Assembly: GCA_022828595.1 (NCBI GenBank) | Contig: JAKGHH010000001.1 | Coordinates: forward strand, 137,597,017-137,661,016 | From: Nelumbo lutea | Lineage: Eukaryota; Streptophyta; Magnoliopsida; Proteales; Nelumbonaceae | DNA: 64,000 bases | Reading direction: 5' to 3' | Shown: piece by piece, positions 58,601 through 62,880 of the stretch | How positions within the stretch are numbered: the stretch's first letter is position 1 | Layout of the letters: every line of letters starts with the position of its first letter | Made by a program: the position numbers and the translations under genes | Notes under the pieces: generated by a model | Database searches by the model: none | What the model was told of the DNA's origin: nothing | The model's input: the letters and a program-made list of their open reading frames with translations, nothing else

Positions 58601-60944
58601 AAGCATCTACTAAAGGAGATGGGATACTCGATTGACACTCCTATGAAGCTATACTGTGATAACCAAGTTGTAGTTCATATCTCCTCTAATCCAGTGTTTC
58701 ACGAAAGGACAAAGCACATAGAAGTGGATTGCCACTTTGTACATGAGAAGGTGCTTAGTGGAGTGATAAGTACAACATATGTGAACACAGGAAATCAATG
58801 GGAAGATCTATTTACCAAAGGGTTGAATCGGGGAAGAGTGGACTACATATGTAACAAGCTAGGACTATATGACATATACTCACCAGCTTGAGGGGGAGTG
58901 TTAGAGTCGGATGTACAAGGGTAGTACAATCCTTTTATGTTTAGTTATATATGTACTGCACTGCTGATGTGTCTCTCACTTAAGTGAGGGCACAATGGTA
59001 ATCTTTGTATATCTTAGAAGAGTATAAATAAAAGAAGGGCCGACTAGAGGTTTTGAGATTTTCTCTCTAGTTCGGATGTGACTTTTCTCCTTCTCCTTCT
59101 CTCTCTCTTTTCCTTCTCTTTCTTCTGATCTAAACATATATGAACATCTAATCTGAGTTTTATCACTTATAAATAGCTACCTAACAAGAGAAAACATTTT
59201 CAAAAAACCGATAAGGAGAGAGAAATAAAAACGTCCTTAACTTTCTTTTGATCCTTATATTTATATATCTTTTTCTTGTTTTGATCTATAATGAAGAGTT
59301 TCTGTTAACATAAATATTAAGTTCATTGAGTCCTTTAAATGACAAATGATCTAAAAGAGAGAAAAATATGCAATAAATACCAAAGGTTACAATACAAATG
59401 TTCCAAACTTCCACTACATCATCCTTTTCTCTTTTAAAATCAGTGTTTGTGTCCTTGACTATAATCATGTTTCAATCAATGATATTAAAGTATGTTTCTT
59501 GAGATATCCTTGGAACTGAATTTGATTGTTTATGGGGTGCCCTTCTACTTTAACTTTTATCCACTGAAACTTGAATTTGATTGTTTATGGAATTACCACA
59601 ATTGGTTGTGGTGGAAGCCCTTAAGTTACATTGAAAATGAAAAGAAAGAAACTTCATACATCCTCAATAACCTGAAGTCAAGAAGAAAATGCTGTCTTCT
59701 TTGCTCGTTTTCATATTAAACCAACTTAAACTCCCATTTATTCAATCGGTACAGTTTAAGGATCTTATCTAGCATAACATGCCAACTAAAAGCCTCCTCC
59801 TAAGATGGATAAAGAATCTTCTTTGCTCTTCACTAGTCGTGTCAAGAAGAAATTCCTCCAAATTCTAGGAATCATGAACCATAAATTGGAAATCCTTCCT
59901 AAATTGAATATTTTGCTCAATATGCAATTGAGGGTGGCCTAACCATGAACATGCCACTGGTTTCTTGCCTCCGAAATCCGACTATGCCTTTTTTATGAGT
60001 TTCCATGTCCTGTCTTTTATCCTTTCTTTTCTTTTTTCTTTCTTTTTGGGATGTTGGACCACATATTTTGTATGCATCTTTTCCTTTCAATGCATTTGAT
60101 ATTTACTGAATGAAAAAATTAAAACCTAGGTAATCAAATCTCAACCATTTACCTAATGTTCCTTAAGTAAAAAAAAAATTGTTAAATAACCAAAATATCC
60201 TTAGTGTTGTCATTTTTTGGCAATAAATACATACGTAAATCCTTTAAGAAACTAGAATAGAGATATTCTCTTTGAAGTGGCATTAATATCTAGCCTTGAG
60301 TGACTCATGGAATGTATCAAACATGGGCAAATCAATATTTTTATTGGGGGAGGGGGGTGAGAATTGGTGAAATTACAAGGAGTGCCGCAAATAAAGGCGG
60401 GGATAAGGTAAGAGGATGTCAACACTTCTTACTAAAGGTTAATTTACTTTTGGTTTGCTTGTTACATGCTTTTGGTATGTTGGACATACTTTTCTCTTTT
60501 CTCTATGTCAATACCAAAAGTGTCCACTGAAATGTGTTCTGAAGGGGAATGATAAAAAAGAAGTTTAACTTGCTTGTATCCTCCCCCCTCCCCCATCCAA
60601 TGAGTGGATTGGTCAAGGCTTGACATCAAGTGAGTATTTTTGTGGTATATCAAACAAATTATGCAATTACATGTCTATTTCTAGTTTTATTGTCATTGTA
60701 ATTCCAAGCATTATGTATTGCCATTGTTTCTTGTGCTGACAATCATGATTAGTTAAGTTGGGAGTAGTGGTAGTGAGTAGTGATTTATGAAATTGATTTA
60801 TCATTTTTACTAGTGAGTAGTGATCAAAGTTGCTAATTTTTCATCATATAATTTCAGGGCTATAAAGAACTGACTGGAACATCTTGGACCCTTGTATACT
60901 TTATCAGTTTTTACCTCATAACAGTCTTGCTGATTCTTAATCTG
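6255..60944 (+). CDS. TPC1: Two-pore cation channel TPC1, partial gene (7 exons of the second channel domain)
   Basis: Joined exons are 6255-6312, 10585-10692, 22155-22218, 52338-52506, 52939-53003, 53287-53377 and 60858-60944. Every intron is GT-AG and the phases fit, giving 214 uninterrupted codons. The product matches the second six-helix domain of plant TPC1, the slow vacuolar Ca2+-regulated cation channel of the tonoplast. It shows the end of helix IIS1, then IIS2, IIS3, an Arg-rich IIS4, IIS5, pore loop II (VMGNWQVWM) and IIS6. The first domain, EF hands and C-terminal tail are not visible and should lie in exons upstream and downstream of the window. Introns are 4272, 11462, 30119, 432, 283 and 7480 bp, and the long ones are transposon-filled. 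Identification rests on remembered family sequence; exon borders were chosen from frame and splice-site agreement. Confidence 0.93.
6990..7085 (+). mobile_element. RTE-type non-LTR element, 3' end fragment
   Basis: The stretch ACAGGATTCATTTAGCC with CCCATATAGTTGGGACAGGG is the characteristic 3' end of plant RTE elements. It matches, in reverse orientation, the block at 53451-53545. No coding part is attached. Confidence 0.55.
7086..8254. other. AT-rich intron DNA, nothing recognised
   Basis: Long T-runs (7160-7440) and simple AT-rich sequence with no coding signal or clear repeat ends. Confidence 0.5.
8255..8326 (-). pseudogene. trnR-UCU: Plastid-derived tRNA-Arg (UCU) copy, decayed
   Basis: The minus strand reads through a recognisable plastid trnR-UCU: D-arm part CTAATGATTAGGACAG, anticodon loop CTTCTAA, T arm GGTTCAAATCCTATTGG and 3' end AGGCA. 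The T arm and anticodon loop look intact. The acceptor stem (ATTTCATT against the expected GCGTCCATT) and one anticodon-stem base have changed, so this is a nuclear copy of plastid DNA (NUPT), not a working gene. I could not recognise flanking plastid genes, so the transfer may be small or its edges eroded. Confidence 0.8.
8640..9700 (+). mobile_element. LINE (L1-type) 3' fragment: zinc-binding and RNase H regions
   Basis: The frame from about 8830 to 9243 carries the plant LINE zf-RVT pattern: [20 protein letters not shown], then a CILC...H...C cluster ([18 protein letters not shown]) and AELWEWLL. After a stop at 9241, linker sequence leads to a plant-type RNase H domain at about 9450-9696 ([42 protein letters not shown]). 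The upstream endonuclease and RT are absent. Confidence 0.8.
9697..10470 (+). mobile_element. Second LINE fragment fused behind the first
   Basis: Immediately after the RNase H motif GDSKV the same frame jumps to a part that normally lies upstream of the zinc domain ([20 protein letters not shown], then [12 protein letters not shown]). Frame-shifted sequence follows, with [19 protein letters not shown] and [12 protein letters not shown] (zf-RVT H/C pair). It fades at about 10470 in T-rich sequence. It is a separate, broken copy, not a continuation. Confidence 0.7.
10585..10692 (+). CDS. TPC1: TPC1 exon: helices IIS2 and IIS3
   Basis: This 108-nt exon lies between a TTTTTTACAG acceptor and a GTAATG donor. 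It completes the split Gly codon and then reads [16 protein letters not shown] (IIS2), a short loop with [11 protein letters not shown], and VVTWVI (start of IIS3). It ends with one base of a split Val codon. No stop or frame break is present. Confidence 0.93.
10924..11168. mobile_element. hAT-type MITE B
   Basis: A 245-bp element with perfect 25-bp inverted ends (10927-10951 and 11141-11165, outermost GGTTCAAAGTATCG), extended outward by CAA on the left and ATG on the right. It is flanked by the 8-bp direct repeat GTTGCATG (10916-10923 and 11169-11176). An 8-bp duplication and a CAAGG terminus fit the hAT superfamily. It has no coding capacity. Confidence 0.85.
11690..11770 (-). other. tRNA-like B-box stretch inside element C
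   Basis: The minus strand has GGTTTGTGTTCGAATCACGC and, upstream, GTGACTTAATGGTTTATGC. These resemble a pol III B box and a weak A box. No cloverleaf can be drawn with confidence. It could be a SINE remnant or chance. Confidence 0.3.
12097..12351 (+). repeat. 5' LTR of element D
   Basis: 255 bp, TGTTGGAAAACG to CCAAAACA, followed by the primer site. It contains a long T/C tract (12180-12270) that accounts for most of the length difference from the 3' LTR. Confidence 0.93.
12293..12300 (+). promoter_or_regulatory. Putative TATA box in LTR D
   Basis: TATAAATA, 59 bp before the end of the 5' LTR. The same motif is present in the 3' LTR at about 19045. Confidence 0.5.
12352..12363 (+). other. 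Primer binding site of element D
   Basis: TGGTATCAGAGC directly after the LTR, complementary to initiator tRNA-Met. Confidence 0.88.
12507..13139 (+). pseudogene. gag of element D, 5' part
   Basis: Starts at ATG 12507 ([16 protein letters not shown]) and contains the copia gag core ([20 protein letters not shown], then [13 protein letters not shown]). A frame change near 12935 moves the continuation to another frame, in which [10 protein letters not shown]... type gag sequence goes on to the insertion point of solo LTR E at 13140. Confidence 0.8.
13145..15086 (-). mobile_element. Solo LTR E (1.94 kb) inside gag of element D
   Basis: On the minus strand it starts TGTTAGACAG (15086) and ends ATTCTTTCA (13145), with the 5-bp target repeat TCATA at 13140-13144 and 15087-15091. 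No gag or pol is present inside. TG...CA ends with a 5-bp duplication fit a solo LTR left by recombination of a long-LTR element. It is closely similar along its length to solo LTR K (35751-37690). The parent superfamily cannot be told from the LTR. Two short ORFs inside are not family-like. Confidence 0.85.
15092..18856 (+). pseudogene. gag 3' part and pol of element D
   Basis: Gag resumes directly after the insertion, with the zinc knuckle [18 protein letters not shown] near 15257. The protease motif [11 protein letters not shown] is near 15555 and intact. Integrase follows (16138-17199; [14 protein letters not shown]) with a stop at 16495. RT begins around 17200 after a frame change, has a stop at 17638 and a frame change near 17880, and keeps [11 protein letters not shown]. 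RNase H (NADYAGS) meets a stop at 18490, then continues to the natural end LYSPS at 18856. Confidence 0.88.
18863..19103 (+). repeat. 3' LTR of element D
   Basis: 241 bp, TGTTGGAAAACG to TTCAAAACA, preceded by the purine tract GAGGGGAG (18855-18862). Confidence 0.93.
19107..19640. repeat. AT-rich interior of element C with (AT)n tract
   Basis: Low-complexity AT-rich DNA. A pure AT run lies at about 19612-19636. No gene signal. Confidence 0.5.
19947..20639. other. TPC1 intron, nothing recognised
   Basis: AT-rich DNA between element C and a LINE relic; no exon or transposon ends seen. Confidence 0.5.
20640..21113 (+). mobile_element. LINE RNase H and 3' end relic
   Basis: Translated pieces on the + strand include [20 protein letters not shown] and [16 protein letters not shown], which belong to the plant LINE RNase H domain. 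The sequence ends in an A-rich tail (21104-21113). Several stops are present. Confidence 0.65.
21114..22154. other. TPC1 intron, unique sequence
   Basis: AT-rich non-coding DNA leading to the branch/acceptor region of the 64-nt exon at 22155. Nothing else recognised. Confidence 0.5.
22155..22218 (+). CDS. TPC1: TPC1 small exon: IIS3-IIS4 linker
   Basis: This 64-nt exon is bounded by a TTGTTGCAG acceptor and a GTACCT donor. It finishes the Val codon and encodes [20 protein letters not shown] plus the first two bases of a Trp codon. The Glu in the SNGEW motif is the equivalent of Arabidopsis E528, a luminal Ca2+ ligand, and is conserved. The exon is isolated between introns of 11.5 and 30.1 kb. 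It is too short to be found by ORF size; it was recognised by phase and family sequence. Confidence 0.92.
22581..24420 (-). pseudogene. integrase and linker remnants of element F
   Basis: Minus-strand pieces: [12 protein letters not shown] (pre-integrase) and [13 protein letters not shown] (core start) near 24240-24420; then, past an inserted block, [10 protein letters not shown] and NGVSKRKNR near 23420-23540; then the region before RT at 22581-22880 ([20 protein letters not shown]). Stops occur throughout. Confidence 0.65.
23590..24230. other. Inserted block inside integrase of F, origin unknown
   Basis: This stretch separates integrase pieces that should be adjacent. On the minus strand it shows broken frames with Lys/Glu-rich pieces such as [21 protein letters not shown] do not recognise a family and see no terminal repeats. 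Confidence 0.4.
24600..25298 (-). pseudogene. gag of element F
   Basis: A Met-initiated frame at 25298 ([20 protein letters not shown]) carries the copia gag core ([20 protein letters not shown]) and stops at 24933. The next frame from 24878 continues gag ([20 protein letters not shown]) and ends in a Gly/Arg-rich stretch ([16 protein letters not shown]). The zinc knuckle is not seen. The gag style is that of elements H and M. Confidence 0.75.
25753..26031 (-). repeat. 5' LTR of element F
   Basis: 279 bp. On the minus strand it begins TGTTGATATATTTG and ends CAATAACA, next to the primer site TGGTATTAGAGCT (25740-25752). No second copy was found in the window. Confidence 0.75.
26032..28090 (+). 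pseudogene. Copia relic G, integrase to RT start
   Basis: It starts inside the pre-integrase domain ([37 protein letters not shown]). The integrase core follows (RLDNAKEYF, where the usual RSDN is [17 protein letters not shown]) to about 26930, then the C-terminal region (TMDVIFFES). The linker is split by a block of about 600 bp (27095-27690) and resumes up to [18 protein letters not shown] at about 28080. Gag, protease and a 5' LTR are not found to the left. Confidence 0.8.
27095..27690. other. Non-coding insertion in relic G
   Basis: About 600 bp with no coding frame and a purine-rich start (27180-27225). It has some look of an LTR but no convincing terminal or target repeats, so I leave it unclassified. 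Confidence 0.4.
28091..28195. other. Left end of a possible DNA element in relic G
   Basis: GGTGTAGGCATCACTTAGG with further CCTAAATG-type sequence interrupts the RT-start frame of relic G. The right flank of element H (47318-47395) carries inverted motifs of the same kind (CTTAGGCAGGCACATAGGC and GTTGCCTATG). This suggests a DNA element into which H later jumped. Exact ends and target repeat were not found. Confidence 0.4.
28196..28690. repeat. Degenerate minisatellite, about 50-bp units
   Basis: About nine or ten units share GAACAAAAAxAGGGGCTCCA and ACCCCTTCTTTTT, with a GGGGCT...CCCC core that can pair with itself. The 194-codon frame running through (28148-28732) is a by-product of the repeat and not a gene. 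Confidence 0.8.
28702..28971 (+). repeat. 5' LTR of element H
   Basis: 270 bp, TGTTAGAGCTGG to GAAATAACA. Includes a (CTT)n tract at about 28900-28932. Followed by the primer site TGGTATCAGAGTAGG (28972-28986). Confidence 0.93.
29782..30040 (+). pseudogene. gag of element H, 5' part
   Basis: The frame reads [20 protein letters not shown] and [18 protein letters not shown], then a TAG at 29998 where relatives have Trp. It continues [12 protein letters not shown] up to the insertion point of element I at 30041. Confidence 0.82.
30041..30236 (+). repeat. 5' LTR of element I
   Basis: 196 bp, TGACAGTTGTTT to GCTCAACA, followed by the primer site TGGTATCAAAGC. Its last 70 bp is a T/C tract. Confidence 0.88.
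30126..30133 (+). promoter_or_regulatory. Putative TATA box in LTR I
   Basis: TATAAATA in the middle of the 5' LTR; repeated in the 3' LTR near 42970. Confidence 0.5.
30825..31130 (+). repeat. Tandem repeat in the leader of element I
   Basis: About four units of roughly 70 bp share TAGGTCA(T/G)A(C/A)(A/G)GACCT, TACTGCAACA and CAGTGTTC. They lie between the primer site and the gag ATG at 31182. The first element in each unit is itself a small inverted repeat (AGGTC...GACCT). Confidence 0.75.
31155..34164 (+). pseudogene. gag to RT start of element I
   Basis: Gag begins at 31182 ([10 protein letters not shown]) and shows [20 protein letters not shown], with a TGA at 31501 where relatives have Trp. 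A frame change at about 31848 leads to the zinc knuckle ([18 protein letters not shown], near 31976) and intact protease motif [10 protein letters not shown] near 32353. Pre-integrase ([18 protein letters not shown]) runs to 32810. Integrase is heavily damaged between 32830 and 33280. The RT linker and start ([20 protein letters not shown]) form one frame 33283-34164, cut by element J. Confidence 0.87.
34165..34444 (-). repeat. 3' LTR of element J, with poly-A run
   Basis: 280 bp, preceded on the minus strand by a purine tract (34445-34457). It has a run of 26 A at 34362-34387 where the other LTR has a short mixed A-rich stretch. Confidence 0.93.
34445..35750 (-). pseudogene. RT and RNase H of element J
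   Basis: RT resumes left of solo LTR K (minus strand from 35750). Between about 35400 and 35345 the part that should hold the YGLKQ and YVDD boxes is missing: the frame passes from GTDMKGKVC almost directly to [20 protein letters not shown]. The clean frame 35316-34741 has [12 protein letters not shown] and TNADWAG. RNase H continues 34834-34451 ([27 protein letters not shown]). Confidence 0.87.
35751..37690 (+). mobile_element. Solo LTR K (1.94 kb) inside RT of element J
   Basis: It runs TGTTAGAAAG to ATTCTTTCA with the target repeat CATCC at 35746-35750 and 37691-37695. There is no coding interior. It is of the same family as solo LTR E, in the opposite window orientation, and similar over its whole length with scattered differences. 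Both ends and both target repeats being clean supports LTR-LTR recombination rather than truncation. Confidence 0.87.
37691..40491 (-). pseudogene. gag, protease, integrase and RT start of element J
   Basis: The gag frame 40491-39148 shows [17 protein letters not shown] and [20 protein letters not shown]. The knuckle reads [14 protein letters not shown], so its second Cys is Ser. The protease motif is [10 protein letters not shown], with the catalytic Asp replaced by Asn. After a frame change, pre-integrase and integrase core occupy 38577-39167 ([21 protein letters not shown]). Further pieces reach the RT linker ([19 protein letters not shown]) and the insertion point of solo LTR K at 37690. 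Confidence 0.87.
41294..41560 (-). repeat. 5' LTR of element J
   Basis: 267 bp. On the minus strand it starts TGTAGAGAAGATGG and ends TTTTCTTCA, next to the primer site TGGTATCAGAGCA (41281-41293). Confidence 0.93.
41566..42873 (+). pseudogene. RT and RNase H of element I
   Basis: The frame continues from the insertion point ([20 protein letters not shown]), has [11 protein letters not shown] near 41920, and reaches a TAA at 42226 within the LVGRLxYL box. From 42238 it is clean: [20 protein letters not shown], RNase H with TGADWAGS (usual TDADWAG altered) and [13 protein letters not shown], ending IDIYAPT at 42870. Confidence 0.9.
42884..43080 (+). repeat. 3' LTR of element I
   Basis: 197 bp, TGACAGTTGTTT to GCTTAACA. 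Preceded by purine tract TGAGGGGGAGTGT (42871-42883), so the LTR could also be taken to start with TGTTGACAG at 42881. Confidence 0.88.
43081..47053 (+). pseudogene. gag 3' part and pol of element H
   Basis: Gag resumes at 43081 ([20 protein letters not shown]), has a Gly/Arg-rich stretch (43514-43625) and a CX2CX4HX4C knuckle ([14 protein letters not shown]) near 43649. The protease motif near 43935 reads [10 protein letters not shown] (Gly to Arg). Pre-integrase at 44244-44510 ([20 protein letters not shown]), integrase at 44588-45073 ([18 protein letters not shown] then a stop in place of Arg/Glu). RT-RNase H is a clean frame from 45188 to 46864 with [13 protein letters not shown] and [12 protein letters not shown] at 46865 precedes the last 62 codons, ending near 47053. 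Confidence 0.9.
47061..47312 (+). repeat. 3' LTR of element H
   Basis: 252 bp, preceded by the purine tract TGAGGGGGAG (47051-47060) and followed by the CGTTG target copy. Confidence 0.93.
47396..47730 (+). pseudogene. Copia relic G, RT end and RNase H start
   Basis: Pieces such as [40 protein letters not shown] and [14 protein letters not shown] show the end of copia RT. It lies on the far side of element H from 26032-28090, on the same strand and later in the polyprotein. That fits one relic split by later insertions, with the RT core lost. Confidence 0.7.
47731..47989. other. Short unclassified block with a direct repeat
   Basis: AGTAGCCACCCCAT followed by (T/C)AAG occurs twice (about 47800 and 47838). 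It may be LTR debris of relic G; no ends seen. Confidence 0.35.
47990..48410 (+). mobile_element. LINE reverse transcriptase relic
   Basis: Frames on the + strand give [43 protein letters not shown] and [13 protein letters not shown] (48362-48403). That is the palm region of a plant L1-type RT including the FADD box. Frame changes separate these pieces. Confidence 0.75.
48480..48600. repeat. GGCACAA-rich palindromic block
   Basis: Repeated AAGGCA and GCACAA motifs in both orientations, followed by a 180-bp AT-rich run. It looks like the end of a DNA transposon but no matching end was found. Confidence 0.35.
48940..49078. repeat. Spaced direct duplication of about 44 bp
   Basis: AATTAAAATTATAA(A/G)ATCAT and TTTTTCATAGATATTAAGAA occur together at 48940-48982 and again at 49034-49078, 94 bp apart. 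Confidence 0.8.
49270..49815 (+). mobile_element. LINE RNase H and 3' end relic
   Basis: [21 protein letters not shown], then (in shifted frames) [13 protein letters not shown] and [13 protein letters not shown], give a plant LINE RNase H. It ends near an A-rich stretch at 49800-49842. Confidence 0.65.
49832..50745 (-). mobile_element. RTE-type non-LTR element, endonuclease relic
   Basis: The minus strand carries a decayed AP-endonuclease region: [38 protein letters not shown] and [12 protein letters not shown] sequence (about 50600 down to 50235). The downstream linker [20 protein letters not shown] is at about 49890-49940. It starts near 50725 with DTWNIGTL. Stops and small gaps are frequent. 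Confidence 0.7.
50746..52337. other. TPC1 intron, nothing recognised
   Basis: AT-rich unique-looking DNA from the RTE relic to the acceptor at 52337. A 20-base string at 51899-51918 also occurs at 49086-49105; otherwise no repeats seen. Confidence 0.5.
52338..52506 (+). CDS. TPC1: TPC1 exon: IIS4 voltage sensor and IIS5
   Basis: This 169-nt exon follows a CTAACAG acceptor and ends at CAG before a GTATAG donor. It encodes [20 protein letters not shown], so the Arg residues equivalent to R531, R537, R540 and R543 are all present, with an additional Arg at the position of N547. IIS5 follows, with [21 protein letters not shown]537, R540 and R543 are the gating charges described for the second voltage sensor of Arabidopsis TPC1. 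Confidence 0.95.
52939..53003 (+). CDS. TPC1: TPC1 exon: luminal turret before pore II
   Basis: This 65-nt exon has a TTTCTAG acceptor and a GTATCC donor. It reads [20 protein letters not shown] and then Asn plus two bases of a split Asp codon. The open frame runs past the donor into the intron, but the family sequence ([11 protein letters not shown]) resumes only at 53287, which fixes the border. The residue equivalent to E605 is kept; the one equivalent to D606 is Asn. Confidence 0.9.
53287..53377 (+). CDS. TPC1: TPC1 exon: pore helices and selectivity filter II
   Basis: This 91-nt exon lies after an ATCAG acceptor and ends CAG before GTATCA. It completes the Asp codon and encodes [17 protein letters not shown] followed by [13 protein letters not shown]. 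The Asn in VMGNWQ corresponds to the filter residue N631 of Arabidopsis TPC1. The position after WM is Gln where Arabidopsis has Glu. Confidence 0.95.
53451..53545 (-). mobile_element. RTE 3' end fragment
   Basis: On the minus strand ACAGGATTTATGTAACC and TATAGTTGGGATAAGG lead into a (GAT)n tail (53451-53470). This is the same 3' end as at 6990-7085. Confidence 0.65.
53600..54335 (+). mobile_element. RTE reverse transcriptase relic
   Basis: The + strand reads [20 protein letters not shown] (RT box, usual FADD reading FAGD), [13 protein letters not shown], then in shifted frames [27 protein letters not shown] and [17 protein letters not shown] repeat ends it near 54335. An (AAT)n run at 53758-53777 lies inside. 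Confidence 0.75.
54463..54751 (+). repeat. 5' LTR of element M
   Basis: 289 bp, TGTTAGAGTCAG to GTTTTATCA, followed by TGGTATCAGAGCC (primer site, 54752-54764). It has a longer T/C tract than the 3' copy. Confidence 0.93.
54587..54594 (+). promoter_or_regulatory. Putative TATA box in LTR M
   Basis: TATAAATA in the 5' LTR, repeated in the 3' LTR near 59022. Confidence 0.5.
55351..56436 (+). pseudogene. gag-protease-integrase frame of element M, with in-frame gag deletion
   Basis: A 361-codon frame starts at ATG 55351 ([20 protein letters not shown]). It has the gag N-terminus, then passes directly from [10 protein letters not shown] to [11 protein letters not shown]. Compared with element H, about 700 bp is missing here, covering the rest of gag and the zinc knuckle, without frame loss. 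The protease motif [10 protein letters not shown] is intact, and pre-integrase ([24 protein letters not shown]) and the start of the integrase core follow to a TAG at 56434. Confidence 0.9.
56437..58891 (+). pseudogene. integrase end, RT and RNase H of element M
   Basis: The integrase core continues ([22 protein letters not shown]) with a TAG at 56635. The next clean stretches are 56653-56922 and 56941-57873 ([32 protein letters not shown]), ending in TAG. The RT active box near 57934 reads YVDG, so its second Asp is Gly. A frame slip near 58022 and a TGA at 58436 follow. RNase H resumes at 58502 and ends IYSPA at 58888. Confidence 0.9.
58899..59165 (+). repeat. 3' LTR of element M
   Basis: 267 bp, preceded by purine tract TGAGGGGGAG (58889-58898). 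Confidence 0.93.
59171..60857. other. TPC1 intron, nothing recognised
   Basis: AT-rich DNA between element M and the IIS6 exon. A T-rich stretch around 60010-60110 has the look of an old non-LTR tail, but no coding part is attached. Confidence 0.45.
60858..60944 (+). CDS. TPC1: TPC1 exon: helix IIS6 (first part)
   Basis: This 87-nt, phase-0 exon follows an ATTTCAG acceptor and ends CTG before GTAAAA. It encodes [10 protein letters not shown] and then the hydrophobic helix [19 protein letters not shown]. The next family block (AFVLEAFF and the acidic C-terminal tail) was looked for up to 61509 and is not there, so it should be beyond 64000 or after the retroelement block that starts at 61510. 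Confidence 0.93.
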
Positions 60945-61509
60945 GTAAAATTCATCAATGCTCTCCTCTAAGTTTTCTATTCTTACTACAGTATATTATT
61001 TCTGATGCATGAAAAACTTAGACATGAAAATGGTTGCTGCTTCATCTTGGTTGTCTTTCAATAGGTGTTACTTGGTCATCTGAAAAACCTAATACATTTG
61101 AGCACTAAAGGCTCAGATGCAAGCTTTTTATTCAATAGATTAATCATTGAACTTAAGCACCATTTATGCATTGGCACCTTGCTCTCATGGTACTCATATT
61201 AAGAAGCAAGCCTTCAACAAATGTTATAATTCCTATATTCTTAATGGCTGAGAGTTCAGGGAGCGAAAGTTTTAAATAGGTTGTGTTTCGATCTAGAAAT
61301 GACTATTAAGTAAAAAATATGTAACCTGTTGATGCATTCTATGCTGGAACAGAGAGCTTTGAGAACTATTTAACTTTCTATAGGTATGTAAAAGTAAAGG
61401 AAATTAGTTATTTGAATTCAGAAATTGAGTTCATGATGTGTGGCCTCTAAACTTCAGTTGGGAACTATTAGTAGCACTTCCTATGTTTGATAACAGTAGA
61501 ACTACCCCC
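60945..61509. other. TPC1 intron after the IIS6 exon
   Basis: Non-coding; searched for the C-terminal TPC1 exon (AFVLEAFF block) and not found. Confidence 0.6.
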
Positions 61510-61531
61510 TGTCAGAGTCAGTTCAACAGTC

Positions 61532-61568
<37 letters not shown>

Positions 61569-61750
61569 GCTGAATGGTGGGTGTGACACCTTGTGTCAGT
61601 CAACACCCTAAAAGATATATTTACATTAAGTTGTAAAAGGACAAATCTGCCCTTAATGTACAGGAGAGAGATGGTACAAAGAATAGATATACAACAAAGA
61701 AAAGTAAAAGTACAAAAATAGCCCTACGACTATATTTCATTGTCTCTACA
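61510..61750 (-). repeat. 3' LTR of element N
   Basis: On the minus strand it starts TGTAGAGACAATG after a purine tract (61751-61760) and ends GACTCTGACA, about 241 bp. It contains an (AG)15 run at 61535-61564. The outer border is inferred from the CA end alone, as there is no second copy. Confidence 0.65.
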
Positions 61751-61759
61751 CTCCCCCTC

Positions 61760-62880
61760 AAATTGATGCCTAGGAATAAGCATCAGTTTGTCCATGAGAA
61801 ATAGATGCCGAGCCCGTGTCATTGCTTTAGTCAACAAGTCTGCTAGTTGGAGCCCGGAAGAGACATGAGGAAGAGATATGGTACCCTCAAGAAGGAGATC
61901 ATGAATGAAATGGCAATCAACTCCTATGTTTTTGGTGCGCTCATGGAAAACGGGGTTGGATGCAATTTTTATTGCACTAATATCGTCTACATAGAGAGGG
62001 ACAAACAATGATGGCTCATTTAGTATTTCAAATAGAAGAGTCCGAAGCCATATGATCTCACTACACATGGAAGACATAGCCTTGTATTCAGCTTCAGTGG
62101 AAGATTTGGACACAGTAGCTTGTTTCTTGCACTTACATGAGATAAGAGAGTTGCCTAGGAAAACACACCAACCAGTAGTGGACCGTCGGGTGTCAGGGCT
62201 TCCAGCCCAATAAGCATCCACATAAGTCATTAGATGAATTGATGATGAGGAGAAGAATATCCCATGTGATAGTGTGCCCCACACATATCTTATAATCCGA
62301 TGCACTACAAATAAATGTGGTTGTCTTGGAGAAGACACAAATTGCCTTACTATCTGAACTGCATAAGATATGTTTGGCCGAGTCACGATGAGATAGATTA
62401 AACTGCCTACTAGATGATGACAAAGGGTAGGATCTTCAAGGGGAGAACCATCATCTTTGTTGAGTTTCAGGTTCAATTCTAGTGGAGTGTCCGCAATCTT
62501 AGAGCCACTAAGATTTGTCAGTTTAACAAGATCAGCCACATACTTTTGTTGATTAACAAAGTAGCCTCGAGAATTTCTGCTCACTTCAACTCCTAAGAAA
62601 TATGTCAAAGGCCCCAAGTCCTTCATCTTGAAGGACTCACTGAGTAACTGTTGTAGCCTAGAAATTCCTTTTGTGTCATCCCCTGTAATGAGTATATCAT
62701 CAACATAAAGGAGTAACATCATTACTCCCATCTCCCTCCTTAAGATGAATAAGGAATAGTCAGAAGGACTCTAGATAAAGCCAGCATCAGTGATGACAGA
62801 TCTGAACTTCTCAAACCAGGCCCTAGGAGTTTGCTTCAGGCCATAAAGTGATTTCTCCAGACGACAAACAAGGTCCCTCG
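61760..62880 (-). pseudogene. RT C-terminal half and RNase H of element N
   Basis: The frame from 62731 is open for 333 codons: LLLYVDDILITGDD, LTYFLGVEVSRNSRGYFVNQ, RPNISYAVQIVRQF, VDAYWAGS, SSTEAEYKAMSSM, HERTKNIGVDCHF. To its right (62740-62880) more RT is readable after a stop ([18 protein letters not shown]), up to the junction at 62880. It is a different subfamily from H, M and O. Confidence 0.88.

Larger units (their letters stand above)
54463..59165 (+). mobile_element. Ty1/copia retrotransposon M
   Basis: LTRs at 54463-54751 and 58899-59165. Flanking 5-mers CCTAT (54458-54462) and CTTAT (59166-59170) differ by one base. Its proteins are close to those of element H. It lies in the TPC1 intron before the IIS6 exon, in the same orientation as the gene. 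About 10-11 substitutions between LTRs were seen by eye. Confidence 0.93.
61510..62880 (-). mobile_element. Ty1/copia element N, 3' part only
   Basis: Read on the minus strand from 62880: end of RT, RNase H, purine tract, and an LTR (61750-61510). It is cut at 62880, where the sequence turns into a + strand copia fragment. No 5' LTR is in the window. Confidence 0.85.
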
